A DNA stretch of 64,000 nt from Guillardia theta CCMP2712 (lineage: Eukaryota > Cryptophyceae > Pyrenomonadales > Geminigeraceae), in contig NW_005434616.1 of the NCBI RefSeq assembly GCF_000315625.1, positions 434,437 through 498,436 on the forward strand, given 5' to 3'. The position numbers were made by a program, and so were the translations under genes. Of this stretch, positions 33,397-45,596 are shown piece by piece; the first letter of the stretch is position 1, and each line of letters opens with the position of its first letter. The notes under the pieces were generated by a model. That model saw nothing but the letters and a program-made list of their open reading frames with translations. It was not told the origin of the DNA and made no database searches.

Positions 33397-36300
33397 TCAA
33401 GCCCCGCCTGTTCCAGGCCATCTCCACTCCTTCCCTTCTTCCTGTTGTTGCAGCATGAGCGATGCAGGTAAAGCAGCACAGGACTTCACCTTGTGAGTGT
33501 ACCTCTCCTCCCACACGCCCTTCTCCTTGCTCGTTATCATGATGATATGTACATGGAAACTCTCGTCCTTGTCGAGGCGAATTACTTTCGCCGGAACCCA
33601 TTCCACCTCTTCAGTTTCAGGGTCCTGCACCTCAACCTCGATGATAGCCCCGAGCTTGATCTCTCTGACAACAGCGTTAGCTTCGCGACTTCAAGTCTCG
33701 TTTCAAACCTGTCGAAGATCTCGGGGATCTTGTACATGCCCGTGCTGCTGTCAACGCCCGCGTTCTCCTTGATCCGCTTCAAGTCCGACTGTCTTTCTTG
33801 CGCTTCGCTCAGAGCAGCCTTGCCGTCAGCACTCTGAAGTTTCTCGACGAAGCGATCGAAGTAGAGGTCGAAGGGCAGGGTGAGGGGGTACCGCACCCAC
33901 ATCTCCTCGTGAGTCCCAAACAGCAGCACGAGGCTCTTGCCCACGTTTCTCCTCGCGATCTCTTCAGGAACGAAGCAAACTTCTGCTGGCCATGGCTGTG
34001 ACCAGTGCGAATCCATCTTCACCCAGACCAGATTTCCGCTCCTCCTCGCGTTGCTGGAAGATACGATAGCATTTGCATCCTCGTCCTCGTTGTCGACAGC
34101 GTCTTCAAAGTTATACCCGGCGTCCAACATGTAAACGATAGAAGCTACTCCCGAGGTAGTCATGGCAAATTCGTCTAGGGTGTATGATCTTGAGAGGATC
34201 AGTTCAATCTCCTCTTCTAGCTCGTTTTCCTTCTTTCTCGCCTCCTCTATCTCCGCCAGGGCATTCCGAGAACCCTCCGAGTTGCCGGTGTAAGTTACCC
34301 TCGACGATCTTCGCACCACGTCGTCTCTCGTCTCAATCCCCTTCTCTTTGCCCTGCAGCCCCCCCAGCTCGCCTGAGACATTGGAGACGACCTGCAGGAG
34401 TTCGATCGATCCCTCGCACAGGGCGAATGCTTGCGACATTGCCTGCGCATAGTCCGCACTGTCATCGTTCTCGTTGAAGATGTCCAGGTACTCGAGGAAA
34501 TTCCTCGTCGAGTGAAGTTCACCCCAGAAGAACTCCTTCCGCACCAGCGAGAAGAGCAGCACGAGGCGGCTCGGGCCCACAGTATCCGCCTGCGTGTTGG
34601 GCGGGATTTGCAGGTGATCTAAGACGCGAAGTTCCTGCTGGGCCTTGTCCTCGAGGAGCACACAAGGCCACCAGGAGCTCGAGAGCCGAACCCACACGCA
34701 CGTCAAGTCAGACTTGCTCTGCTTCGACAAGCCGCTCCCCCCCTGCTCCCCCCAACGACTGCGCGACTCTTCCGGCAAGTACTGCCAGAACTTGCTGATG
34801 TTCTTGAGCTTGGAATGAAATGAGCCGTCTGAGTGCGTCACTTTCAACTTCACACTCATTGCTCGCACAAAGTTCTGCGGAAGTTGCGTGAGGTTCATCG
34901 GATCAAGAGGAGCGAGGGAACAGACCTGGAACCCGTTCATCATGAGCAGCTTCGACCTCGACAGGGCCGTAGCTTCACTGCTTGCCGCCTTGTCATCAGA
35001 TGAAGGCACTCCCTTCTTTCCCGGCTTCTGCTGCTCCAAGTCCTCACTGGAGTCGACTGACCGCGAGGTCTCAACAGAACGAGTTCGTTTCTTGGGCTGC
35101 AAGTCGAAGGCGGTGTTTCTTGCCTTGTCTTTCTTGCCCTTCTTGTCTCTTTTCGTTTGTGCGCGAGGCTCCTCCTCCTCTTGGCTCTTCTTTGACTGTC
35201 GAGAGCTCGTGGAGTCGTCGGTATCCTGGTTCCATCGGATGTCATCGAGTGACAAGGCACATGGGATCAGAGAACCTTGGTCTTCCTTGACTTTGACGGG
35301 ATCGACTCCTTGCCCTTCCGTTCTTTCTGATTCATTTCCTGACACTTGAGTTATGTGCAACGCAGGAGAAGAACAGAAATCGAAGGACCTTTGAGAACGA
35401 GACATTCCCTTGAGGTCGCTCATCAGTCCTATCAAAGCTTGTCAGACTCGTTAACTCTTTCGCACGCTCCCACGTGTCCATCGCCTCGTCTCCTCGTCCT
35501 TTGGCCGCATCTTGCTCCTTTCCTCCATTTTTTTCCGTCGCATTTGACAGGTCACCGTCCTCCACGTCCTTGAGCCGCTTCGGAAGAGCCTTCCACTTTT
35601 GCTTCATCCATGATGACTCGATGAACGCTTCTAAGTAGAGCACGGCCGTCGCCACGTCCTCGAGCGACCTGGAGTACTTGACCAGGTGGGTCCAGTGGTA
35701 TCTCTTCTCCTTGGTCCAGTAGGGCATTGCCTTGTCGGGGATCGCAGCCTCAAGGTCCAGCAAGCTCCGCCTCAGAAAGCTCAACTCGCTCGGCAGGTCG
35801 ACGGGAGTTTTCCTCATGATGGCTGCCATGATCGCCAGGAACTCTTGGAAGCAGACGTAGCCCTCGCACGGTGAGGGCCCAGCAAGCGCGAGCAAAGTCG
35901 TCAAGTGCTCGCTCGACACGACGAGCTCGCAGGCCTCAAGCGCATCGATAAGTGACCTCAAGTCAATCATGTCGGAGAAACCCTTGTGGTACGACGGCCG
36001 ATCTCCCAAGATGCAGCGAGCCCTGATCTCAGCCTCCAGCTTCGTGAAAGCATCACTGTTTCCATTCAAGATCTGCTCAAAGTCCTCGAGGTGCTGCTTC
36101 CATGTCTTTGCAGCATGTCCAGGCTGTTTCTTTCGTCCCTTAGAGACGGGTTGGTGATACATATCACGGTCAATCGTCAGGTATGTCATGGGGCAGCGCC
36201 AGTGAGTTCGAGGATTGTGAGTCTCTCCAGTCACGTTGCAGGTCTCTTCAGATTCATCCACATCCAAGAAATCCAATGCGTGCAAATCGCCACTCCTCAA

Positions 36301-36615
36301 TCTTCTCTCCTTTGCGTTAAGGATATCGGGATCGTTCTTGCCCTTGAGCTGCAAGGAAATCGAGTAAGAGACACGAAAACTTGAAGCATTGCGATTGACC
36401 TTTTCTAATGATTTCTCCACTTCTCCACCTGCGTTTTCCAGCTCATTCTTGACCACCACAAGCCGATTCAACGTATTAAGAATGTTTTTTTCGCCATGAA
36501 CATTGCGATTCAAGGCTGAAACAAACTTTTGAAAGTCTTGTTTGTAATATACAGACCATTTGTTGTCTTGATTCACAGCCAAGACCTGGAAAAGTTTTCT
36601 GTCAAACTCGAACAT
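33397..36615 (-). CDS. Chromatin protein with two PWWP domains
   Basis: PWWP domains bind methylated histone tails and DNA. The start is ATG 36615 (MFEFDRKLFQVLAVNQDNKW). The N-terminal third is helical and includes YHWTHLVKYSRSLEDVATAV followed by LYLEAFIE, which resembles the WHIM3/WSD motif of ISWI-partner proteins. A 37-nt intron (35429-35465) leads to a basic linker (KRDKKGKKDKARN). The first PWWP-like domain has CVWVRLSSSWWPCVLLED; the second has NLVWVKMDSHWSQPWPAEVC. The motif itself is varied (SWWP and QPWP). A 47-nt intron (33689-33735) then leads to a Tudor-like tail (LGAIIEVEVQDPETEEVEWV). The neighbouring upstream gene codes for DDT and WHIM1-like parts on the same strand, so both may form one gene. 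The last exon could splice further. Confidence 0.8.
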
Positions 36616-37009
36616 TTTTAATGTAAGCACGGGACCACCTTGTCCATGTCCCCACTCAAACGGAATATCATTCGATCTTCCCTATCGCGACCTTGGCAAG
36701 TCTTTTCAATTCAAAGCCTCAAATACGTAACCAACATTCACCAAGCGGTTCCCATCGAGAGCTTAGGAGTGTAACAAGTCTCTCGATCTCAATCAGTAGC
36801 CAGAGTTTCGTTTCTCCGAGGCTTATCGCTTGTTGTTTCCTATCCCAAACATCATCTCCATTCCGACCAACAACGATTGCCTCATTTCCCTAACTATCAA
36901 GGAACATCATAATCTCCACAAGCACCAACAACCATCCCCAAAAGCCAACCCTCCTCAACTACTTCAGCGACAGAAGCCATCTGTGTATCTTCAAATATTC
37001 TCAACTCTA

Positions 37010-37087
37010 CCATCATCGCCAACACAAGCATCATCATCATCATCATCGCCAACACAAGCATCATCATCATCATCATCGCCAACATAA
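37010..37087. repeat. 27-bp tandem repeat, about three copies
   Basis: A unit of CATCATCATCATCGCCAACA plus seven bases is present about three times, lying between the PWWP and DDT genes. On the minus strand it reads as runs of Asp or Met codons, so if the two genes are one, it could encode an acidic linker. Confidence 0.85.
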
Positions 37088-37199
37088 GCAATTAGCCAGA
37101 GAGGGCTGCAGATCACCTCAAATCAGCTTCGGTCAAAGCAGTATCCAACAAGTCGAATTTTTCCGATTCGCCCGAAGCCTATCAGACCCATGGAGTGAC

Positions 37200-40100
37200 C
37201 TATTGGGTAAATCTTTCGCATAGGCTTGCCTGGGCCGCAGGGTATGACGTGAGGTCAATCCGTTTGATCTCGAACCTGAACCTGGTCAGCAAGCGCGCGG
37301 GTAGCCCAGCAAAGTCACCATCCATTCAAGAAGGCGCGAGTGATGATGCCCTTGCAATGTTTGATTCCCGACGGGAGGGGGTCGCCATTGGCAAAACCGA
37401 CTATGAGCACTTCCTGACCTTCTAGTCTCGTCCCGATGTCAAGCTTTGTACGATCTTTGGCGAGCAGGGATTTGAGCGGTCGCACGAGCCTTGAAACTTT
37501 CTCAACGGCATTGACACCATTCACTTGACTTGAGATCACACGATTCCTGTAAGCACACATCAGTTGTGCTTGTCAGCATTCAGAATGTCTACCTCTCAGG
37601 GAAGACAAAAACTTCTTCATCCAGCATCGCCTTAAGCACTTCCTTGTGAGTCATCTTCATCAGATGCCCTTGGCTTTCTTCTTCTTCCAATTCCTTTCGC
37701 ACGTCATACATTTGCAAGAGTCGTTCGCACAGAAAGCGGAGGATTACAAATCGGTCATCAAGCTTCAAATCTGTGTATGGATGCTCCCATAACTTAGTAG
37801 CCAACTCCTGCAATCTTTCTGCCGAACTTGACATCTCTGAATTCATTCTTTCTCTCGCATCATCTGCTTCTGGTCTTTCAAACACATTCGATTCTTCTGA
37901 GTCATGCTTCTCGTTACATTCATCTTTGCGGCATCCAATAAGGGCCACATAAATATTTCTCGACATCCATAGAATGTAAAAGCGAAGACCTTCATGCCAT
38001 GTATGTACATTCAAAGCACTGATGTTGCGAACATGATGTTCAGGACGCCTGAATTCCTTACAAAGCTCCTTCAGCAGCGAGATGTGCAGGTCATCTACAT
38101 AAGTCTTTAGACTTCCTTGCTTGTCGTATCGATGTATCGCAAGTAGAAATGCCTCCATGTCCAAATCAGGCAGCTGTAAAATATTTGCTGTTCGCCTGAT
38201 GATCCCCCAACTAACAAGCAAATTTTCCACAAAGTCATCTCCCAGCTCGATATCAACAGCATTTTCAATGATTTCATGGACAGAATTCACATCCATAGAC
38301 TCGTTTGCATCCTCCACATCCTGCGCCCTTGAGGTTTCCTTCGTCTCTGCCTTGACCTCTTTCTGTTCCCCATGAGACGAAACTTCAGAAATCTCTCCAG
38401 AAACATTTTCAGAGGTCTTTTCCATATTGTTTTCAGAGTCCTTTTCCGAGATCTTTCGAGTGGTATCTTCAACAATCTTTTCAGCGGCATTGTCCGAGAT
38501 CTTTGCACAGGTGTTTTCAGTGGTCCCTTCCGAATCCATCACCATTGGGACATTTGCATCCGTCTCGTTTTCTTTGGTTTCGCCCACTTTGCATTCTGTT
38601 TCTGTTGCTGGTGGTTGTGACTTGGGATCTAAGGACCCGACGTTTGAAAGGACCGACTTGAGATATTGTTCCATGGGCACAGCAGAGGGAAGTGGAGGCA
38701 AGGGTTCTCGTATTAATTTGTTTGCTGCAACGGCAGCATAATTGCTTTGAAAGCATTTCTGCAAGTGAGATTGAACCATCGATGAATATTGTTCGATTGA
38801 AATTCCAGAAGATAGAGCGGGTTGCAGAGAAATTCTGTCTTGTATTCTGCTGTCCAAGATGGAGGATGCCGTTGTATTCGTTGGTGGCTGAGCACCATTC
38901 CGTCAAAGAAGAAAACAGCACATGAAGGCAAAGTACCTCATCAAGCAAGCCTGAGTCAATGTCTACGAGCGTTTGCTGAGCAGCGGCTCGATCTTCCTTG
39001 GTCCGAGGATCCTTCTTGGGTTCCATTTCGTTGTTGCTTCTGGTGTCATGGACACAATCGATTTTGCAATCACAATAAGGACATGTTATGCGTTGCACTC
39101 CGATCGTGCCTCTTTCCACTTTACCAGTGATTTTTTGTTGGCACTGATTGAGCGTAAAGGTTAAAGATCACAATAAAACCTTTGTGCTGCATACCTTCGG
39201 GTGTGGGCAAATAACCACATAATCCTGCATTTCAAACTTGGTCGAATGATTCAGCCCTTCAACAGCTTCCATCGATGTTACAGCCTTGTCCTCCTCCTTT
39301 TTCAAAGATAAGATGATTAGAATGTATCAAGTTCAAGCAGCCTTACATCTGAGTCCTCGATTGTGATAACTGGCGATGGACACTCATTTTCCTTTGACGA
39401 GCCTTGAACAGTAAGATTTTGGGCTGATCCGACCGCTGTCTGAGAGGAGTTTCCAGCATGAGACGTTCCATTGGTCTTCATCAGCCTCGCTTTTAAATCT
39501 GGGTATGCCTCCTTCTTGCTCTTCTGTTTCTCGTTTGTGCGCATCCGACTATTTTCAAAAGCCTCCATAGCGAATCTCTTTGACAGCTCTAGTTGCTCTG
39601 AGAGCTTCTCATTTTTGGTCGATTTCTGAATAAGAATCAAATATATCTCTAATGCTGTGAAGAAAATTGAAACCTTGTGCTTTGCCTCAGTCGGCGTTTC
39701 AAGCTTTGATGATGCTGTTTGGTCACGACCTGGTTTCCCCAGTCAGATATGAATGATTTTTAGAGCAAAAGATAGGAATTGAGACCTTGTTTCAGCAACA
39801 AATCCTGTCCACATCGAAATATTTCCAGAAGCAGTAGAGCAAAAACAAAGTCATTAATGGAAATGTAAGGTCATCACGACAAACCTGGTACAGATCAGGT
39901 TTTGTGGATTGAAAACTATTATGGAAAGTCTGTAGAAAGCGGAATCACACATGTTCTCAACTCAGGCATCAAAGACCTGCGTGTTCGATCCTGAATGAGG
40001 AACAGAATTTGGAACATCGGGACGGCTTCTATTCTTGTGAACACTACTACTTGCAAAAACACTTGATCATTTCAGTGCAATGTCGTCACCCCCTGCTGAT

Positions 40101-40608
40101 ATACCTGAGGTCTCTATTCGAAATTGATTGTAATCGATTCGCAACATCATGATAATCGAAAAGACTCGTCCTTGCTAAGTCAGCTGCGTTCTGATTCAGT
40201 GCAGACAAAGACTGATTTTGAGTCGGCTGGTGAAATGGCGGATATTGCATTGAGTTGACGCCAAAATTTGCTTGATTCCATGAATTGAGGTTAGAGCTCG
40301 ATCTGAGTTGCTCAGTCATTGCAGAAATCTATGGAGAAACACACTTCAGATCCTCAGCGGCACAAGGAAGCCATCACCTCATCAGCGGTCTTGATGGTCA
40401 TCGAACGTTTCAACGACTCAATTTTCTCTGGTGGCAATTTGGTACAAGCATCGATAGGGATAGCACATCCCGAGCAGTTTATCCTCACACTATCTACACC
40501 AGGTGCGACCAGAAAGACCATCATGCTCCCACACGCCGGGCAACTAACTTGCATCTTGAACCGCATTCCTTCGTCGTCTTCGTTGTACTTCCCCGACTGC
40601 AGGTTCAT
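37200..40608 (-). CDS. DDT/WHIM-type chromatin-remodelling partner with zinc ribbon
   Basis: DDT domains bind ISWI-type remodelling ATPases. The start is ATG 40608 (MNLQSGKYNEDDEGMRF). The first exon has a zinc-ribbon-like pair, CPACGSMMVF and INCSGCAIPI. The following exons are Gln/Asn/Ser-rich (NQANFGVNSMQYPPFHQPT). Helical and charged parts follow. A second cysteine cluster spans VVICPHPK and ITCPYCDCKIDCVHD. After an acidic low-complexity region the DDT-like domain has DDFVENLLVSWGIIRRTANI, LPDLDMEAFLLAIHR and LHISLLKELCKEF. WHIM1-like LKLDDRFVILRFLCERLLQ follows. The tail joins in phase (EEVFVFPER, then NRVISSQVNG, then GWFRFEIKRIDLTSY) and stops at 37200. Exons between 39650 and 40100 are uncertain. 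It reads on toward the PWWP gene on the same strand. Confidence 0.75.
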
Positions 40609-42316
40609 CCTTCTAGATGTCCTTCAAATCTTGCTAATGTTCCATGTTCAATGTATCAATCAGAAGCCTGGAAACCAAAGCAAGATTTAGACACCAAGGC
40701 TTCGCTCTATCTCATCGATCATATCCCTTTCGGATGCACGCTTTGTACCTGAGCCAAACCCTCTCTAAGCAAGTGCAAATTCCATCGCTAATCAGATTTG
40801 CTCTCGTCCTTTTGTTATACGCTCCTATCGTTGCTCGCCACACAGACCCTGTAGCTCAATTCCCTTGTTGCCGTAAAGCAAGGGCCATACCCTAGTTTCC
40901 ACTGACCTCGAATGGGGGTAACCTAAGCCATTGAATTACCACTGGATCTCTTCATTGGCGCGTCCTCGTGCAACGATCTCAGTGCAGTATCTCAGCAGCA
41001 TTTCGCTTCCAGCTTCTTGTTCTCTCGTCCTCACACCTCATCTCATCTCATCGCCTTCTTCACGTACCTCCACCACGCCATGCCTTCCCGCCAAGCCTAC
41101 CGGTACCCCTACCCTCCTATTCAACAACTACCCATCAGCCAGACAACCATGCATCAGACCCCTACCCCCTTTGTTTTTCGATACCACCCCCCAGTTCACA
41201 GACAATGACGATGAGATTACGAGTTGCCAAGCATGCCTACCCCAGAGGTCTTTGTGAATTGTGAGACCCCTACCCCTCATTGAACATGTACCCCATTGTA
41301 CTACCCCGTTTCGAAATTTTCACACCCCTCAAACACCCTAGTATCACCCCACCTTTCAAAGCTATTCTTCAGTACCCCAATTTTACCAGTCTAGAGTACC
41401 CCTGCTTGTAGGGGCCGGGGGCCTCAGGTTTGAAAGAAGCGAACTCACTCGAGGACCTCGGCGCAGCTTTTCTTTGACCTAGGATGTTTCAATCCAATTT
41501 CAACAAATTCTCTTTGTTTTGAAATTTCAATATACATGTAATCTAGAAATATTCAAGATAAGTAAATCATTTTGTACCAAAGATGTAACTCTCGTAGTAA
41601 CCGGACACAAATCATCGGAAATGATTGCCCCTTCACTTTTGGTACCAAAAAATCAACCCGTACAACTTCTCCTAGTAACGGTAGTGATACCAGCATTTCA
41701 TTTACCGGACTGTACCTCGGCCGCCGGGCCGCCGGGGCCGCCTTGCCGGGGCGCCGATACTGATACTATGAGTCACTCGGGAATTCGGCTGACTCCCGTC
41801 ACAAGTTAGGAACCGTTGAAGGCTTAAACTTCGCCCACTGTGACTTGGGAAGACGAAAATCGGAAACTTCAAGTAGAAGAAAGCCTACAGTAAGGTCTTA
41901 TCACACGGTGTCACCTGACTTCAGTGACTTGCCAATGCTTGGGTTTCACATCCTAGCATACAGTCTATCTCTCATGTGCTCCTCAATTCTGGTTTTTGTG
42001 TGCATTAAACTCGGTCTTGAGCAAACTTGAAAACTGTCTTGACGGTTACAACTAAGGTCGATGTGATATCTGACGGTGACCGGCTTTGGCACAGTTGACA
42101 GTACAAGTCTAACAAACTTGTGCTTCGTCGGTTATGACGGAGCGGCCGGGACAGCGGCTGACCGGGGGCCAGCCGGCCTGACCCGGTGACCTGAGCCCTC
42201 CGAGGCTCGGACCCACTGGCCCGGCGCCCGGCGCTCGGACCCGCCTCCGAGTCGGGACCTGGGCTCAGCTAGCTAGCAGGCAGGCCACAGCAGCAGGTTT
42301 TGTATTCATCTCGGAC
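40609..42316. other. Divergent spacer with TACCCC island, AT tract and GC patches
   Basis: No gene is seen in 1.7 kb between two divergent starts. The plus strand repeats TACCCC, ACCCCTA and CACCCC from about 41090 to 41420, with one CTACCGGTACCC. An AT-rich tract (GAAATTTCAATATACATG) follows at about 41515-41575. GC-rich patches lie at 41710-41760 (CCGCCGGGCCGCCGGGGCC) and 42140-42265. Promoters of both neighbours are presumably here. Confidence 0.6.
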
Positions 42317-43947
42317 ATGGCGCCGCCTTACCTGTCTCAAACAAGGATATGGCAGCGCAGGTTCTTGCGAGGAGATCGCAATGACGACGATTCTTCGAAC
42401 GAAGATGCCATGAAAGGCTCAGAGAGCTTAGAGCGCTCTCATGCAGTACCCTGGATGGACGCGCTTGGAGGCCTCACCAGGTACAAATGAATAGGAATGC
42501 TCATGCCACTCACTCGTTGCCTCGCCTCAGAGAGAACTGGTTGAAATGGCTGCATGCAGTCGGCGTGCACGACAAGATTTTGAGCCTACAGGTCTTCAAA
42601 ATGCTCTTGTCCCTGGCACAGAGCGCAAACCTTGAGGTACGCCTTGAATTATGATTTCCATTGCATGCTGAACACATGAGAAGAAGGGTAGGTGGGAAGC
42701 CAGAGACATTGAGGAGCTTTGGAAACATCTGAAGTCCATCGATTCAATTGCTTCTCCTTCCAGCGAATATCTCACCACAAAGACGTTTCTTGAGTTCATG
42801 TATAGCAACAATCTCTTCGTTTCGGTCCCAGATCCAGTACATGGTCACGAGGGATCGTTGATGGCAAGTAACCGGGAGGCAGAAGCATCAAACTTCTTGT
42901 TCTTAGACACGGACTCTGCCTCAAAATCTCGAACAATCGACAGAGTCGATGCGGAATGCATTGATACTGTTTCAAACTTGAGCGACTTCAAAAGAGACAT
43001 TGTAAGTACGATTTCAACTCTTGACAAACCCACGAGAAAGTTCAAAACTTCAAAGAGAGCCACTCTCGACAGAGTCTCTCAAAGGAAGCCGAACGGGGTT
43101 TCTTTGAGGTCCGATTTGGCGAACAAACGGATATCAGAACTTGAGGAAAAGGTCAGGGATGCAGAAGACAAAGCTATGGCAGCAGAAAGGCGGGAGAAAC
43201 AAGCGCTGGAACTGGTGAAGGAACATATTCAATTGTACACACAGGTCTCGCAGCTCTGCAATGCGTGTGTTTCAATTTTAATCTGAGCGACAGGCCGAAA
43301 CAGACTTGGAGTTGTTGTCAGAGATGGTCAAGAAGAACAAGGTGCAAGGAGACAGGGGTTTAGGTATCTTGGATGGAAGGTGCCTGCTTCTTACGCCTGT
43401 GCAGAGCATGCCATGAACATCGAATTGGCGAATACGAAGCGTCTACTGGAAGAAGAACGTCAGAGAAACGATCTCTTGCAAGTGAAGCTCAGGCAGAAGG
43501 AGTTAGAGTGTAAAGATCTCCTCAAAAAAATCTATGAGCTTCAAACGGTTTGAAAACTGACAGCTTTGCAGAAAATCTTGACACGAATTATGCAGGAGAA
43601 AGTTTGCGAATTGCCCATGTCCAAGGCAGACTTGAGATCTTCATCCCTGGCAAACGTGTCTCATCTCAAAAACTCTTTGCAGCCGTCCATGAAGCCGTTG
43701 CCTCGGGAACAACACAGCGTATGGTCACAGCGCTGGCGATTCTATGACTCAGACTCCGATACCTCTGATTCCAGCGAAGAGCCCAGCAGAGTTACGCAGG
43801 TGTCAAAACCGTCGGAGAGGAAAGAGAAGGAAGACAGGCGACCCTTCAAAGCAGGTGAAATTCAAAATACAACTTCACGATTTTGATCCCTGAGCAGAGC
43901 AAATTCTCCATCGGTGGACGAGAGGATTACGAAATTTAAGAACGTGA
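42317..43947 (+). CDS. Coiled-coil protein, unknown
   Basis: The gene starts at ATG 42317 (MAPPYLSQTRIWQRRFLRGD). Exons join in phase over short introns: AVPWMDALGGLTR, ENWLKWLHAVGVHDKILSLQ, then RWEARDIEELWKHLKSID and TKTFLEFMYSNNLFVSV. These first parts look like a small globular helical domain. A basic region (KPTRKFKTSKRATLDRVSQR) leads to a clear coiled coil (ISELEEKVRDAEDKAMAAER, IELANTKRLLEEERQRNDLL, LRQKELECKDLLKKIYELQ). A Ser/Asp tail follows (FYDSDSDTSDSSEEPSR). A 43-nt intron near 43857-43899 gives a final exon ending at 43947. If that intron is not used, the stop is at 43886. It is tail to tail with the THUMP gene, 99 bp apart. No family was recognised. Confidence 0.7.
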
Positions 43948-44046
43948 AAGGTTCGGTAATGTAAAGAATGACCAATGTTTGCCTGGATTTCAAGAATCGT
44001 GCATTCCTGTTCGATTTGCTTTCCCCGACACATCCCCGACATTCGC

Positions 44047-45295
44047 TCACTCATAAGACTCTCGCACCTTGTCAAAACTGAGAGAAGGTGTGAATGGGAC
44101 TCTGAGAAACACGCAAAGTCTGACCTGAAACAGAAATTCTTGCGGTATTGCTCTCCTGAGACGCACGACATACAACAGATTTGCCGTATGATTTCCACAA
44201 TCACAATCTTATCGGGAGCAGTCAGGTTGACCTTCAGTTTCGACGAATCAGTGCATTTTGATGCAACACAATAAGTGAGATTCAGTTACCTTGTGAGCTC
44301 CCATGTGGCTGATTGTATCAGCAATGGCATGGATGAGCTTTGTTCTGTCCAACGCATGTGAACAAACCTCGAGTCAACGTATTTCGTACTTGTTAGCGCT
44401 GCTATTTTGTCGAACTTGAATATCGACGCGAAACGTGAGCGGTTTTGTGGCATTGAAGTGAGGTTGACACAGCTGTCAATCTGTCATGAGCACGCGAGCA
44501 AGTCTAAGGTCACCTGTAGTGCAAGGTTCGCTGCCTTCTCAGGAGAAGCATAAGTCGTGTTCTCTACAGGGATTAAGCGCTTCAAAGAATGAAACATGTC
44601 GAGCGAGATGTTGTTCGTCACGATCTTTTCAAACAATCGCGTTGTGAAGGTATTGGGGTCCTCTCCTATGCGATCAATCCACCGAACGAATACCTAAAAT
44701 ATCGATCACATAGGTCGAGGATAGGGGCACAGCAAACCAGTCCTTTCACTTCTGTGAATGAGTGAGTTTTCTTCTTTGACTGGGGATAGAGGTGCTCATC
44801 TTCTAGGTCATCGATCTCCTCCTTGATGATGTCACTCAGTCGTCTCTTCCCGTCAAGCTCCTGACGGATTGGGGTCTCGGGTTCCTTCTGATCCAACCTA
44901 AAGTGGTCGAAGAGCAATGCTACATGCTTGTACCCAACGTCCTGCCATCCTCGACGTCGCGGGTTGACTGAGAAGATCATTCCTTGCGACCCATTTCGAA
45001 GATTGTCAAACGTCAGCTCCTCTTCCTCCCCTTCTCTGATCCTCCGTTTCTTCCTTGGGAAGTACTTTCTGCGCTCTGATCTCGTCGCTCGACCCCCTTG
45101 CAGGCGGAGGAAGAGACGGAGGCACGATGTGGAAGTAGGAGCAGCAGGAGCAGCAGGAGCAGCAGGAGCAGCAGGAGCAGCAGGAGCAGCAGGAGCAGCA
45201 GGAGCAGCAGGAGCAGCAGGAGCAGCAGCAGGAGGGTAGCAGGCAGTCATGAGCAGGATTGCGGCATGCAGCATCAATGTCGCGATTGGCCGCAT
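44047..45295 (-). CDS. THUMPD1: THUMP-domain protein, Tan1/THUMPD1 type
   Basis: Tan1/THUMPD1 is the tRNA-binding adaptor that lets the Kre33/NAT10 acetyltransferase make N4-acetylcytidine in tRNA-Ser and tRNA-Leu. Exons join in phase: SERRKYFPRKKRRIREG, QGMIFSVNPRRRGWQDVGYK, ALLFDHFRLDQ, VFVRWIDRIGEDPNTFTTRL, LKRLIPVENTTYASPEKAAN, PLTFRVDIQVRQNSS, LIHAIADTISHMGAHKVNLT, APDKIVIVEIIRQICCMSCV. The RLIPVE, HKVNLT-PDK and VEIIR stretches are diagnostic of the family. The protein ends FDKVRESYE at 44047. Oddly, the only ATG found upstream gives a hydrophobic signal-like N-terminus (MRPIATLMLHAAILLMTACY) followed by about ten Ala-Ala-Pro units. That may mean secretory or plastid-complex targeting, or a wrongly included 5' extension. 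Confidence 0.85.
45139..45237. repeat. 9-bp repeat coding for Ala-Ala-Pro
   Basis: About ten copies of AGCAGGAGC (minus strand GCTCCTGCT) inside the first exon of the THUMP gene. It codes for an Ala-Ala-Pro chain directly after a hydrophobic segment. Confidence 0.85.
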
Positions 45296-45596
45296 TTTTT
45301 CCAATGAGGCGGAATGGGGATCAGTGAACCGCGGAAATTCTCGTAGGAACTCGAAAATGCAGAGCGAGTAGAGGGAGGAGAGAAGAAGAGGAGAGAGAAG
45401 AGGGAGGAGAGAAGAAGAGGAGAGGAGAAGAGGGAGGGGAGAAGAAGAGGATGAAGTCAGCTGTGACTCAAAGATGCGGTGACATGACGACTGGAGTTTC
45501 ATGATGCCGTGATGACGAGAAATCGCGAAGAAAACGAATGAAGACAAGAAGTCTAACAGACTGGATGACGAGGACGAGAATGATGTAGCGAACACA
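45296..45596. promoter_or_regulatory. Short divergent spacer with GA-rich repeats
   Basis: This 301-bp gap lies between divergent starts. At about 45368-45450 a GA-rich unit of about 27-30 bp (GAGGGAGGAGAGAAGAAGAG) is present three times. No TACCCC island is present here. Confidence 0.5.

Noticed and set aside
39960-40010. GTTCGATCC as a tRNA T-loop
   Set aside because: No matching acceptor stem, D-arm or anticodon arm could be folded around it; it lies within or beside a minus-strand gene.
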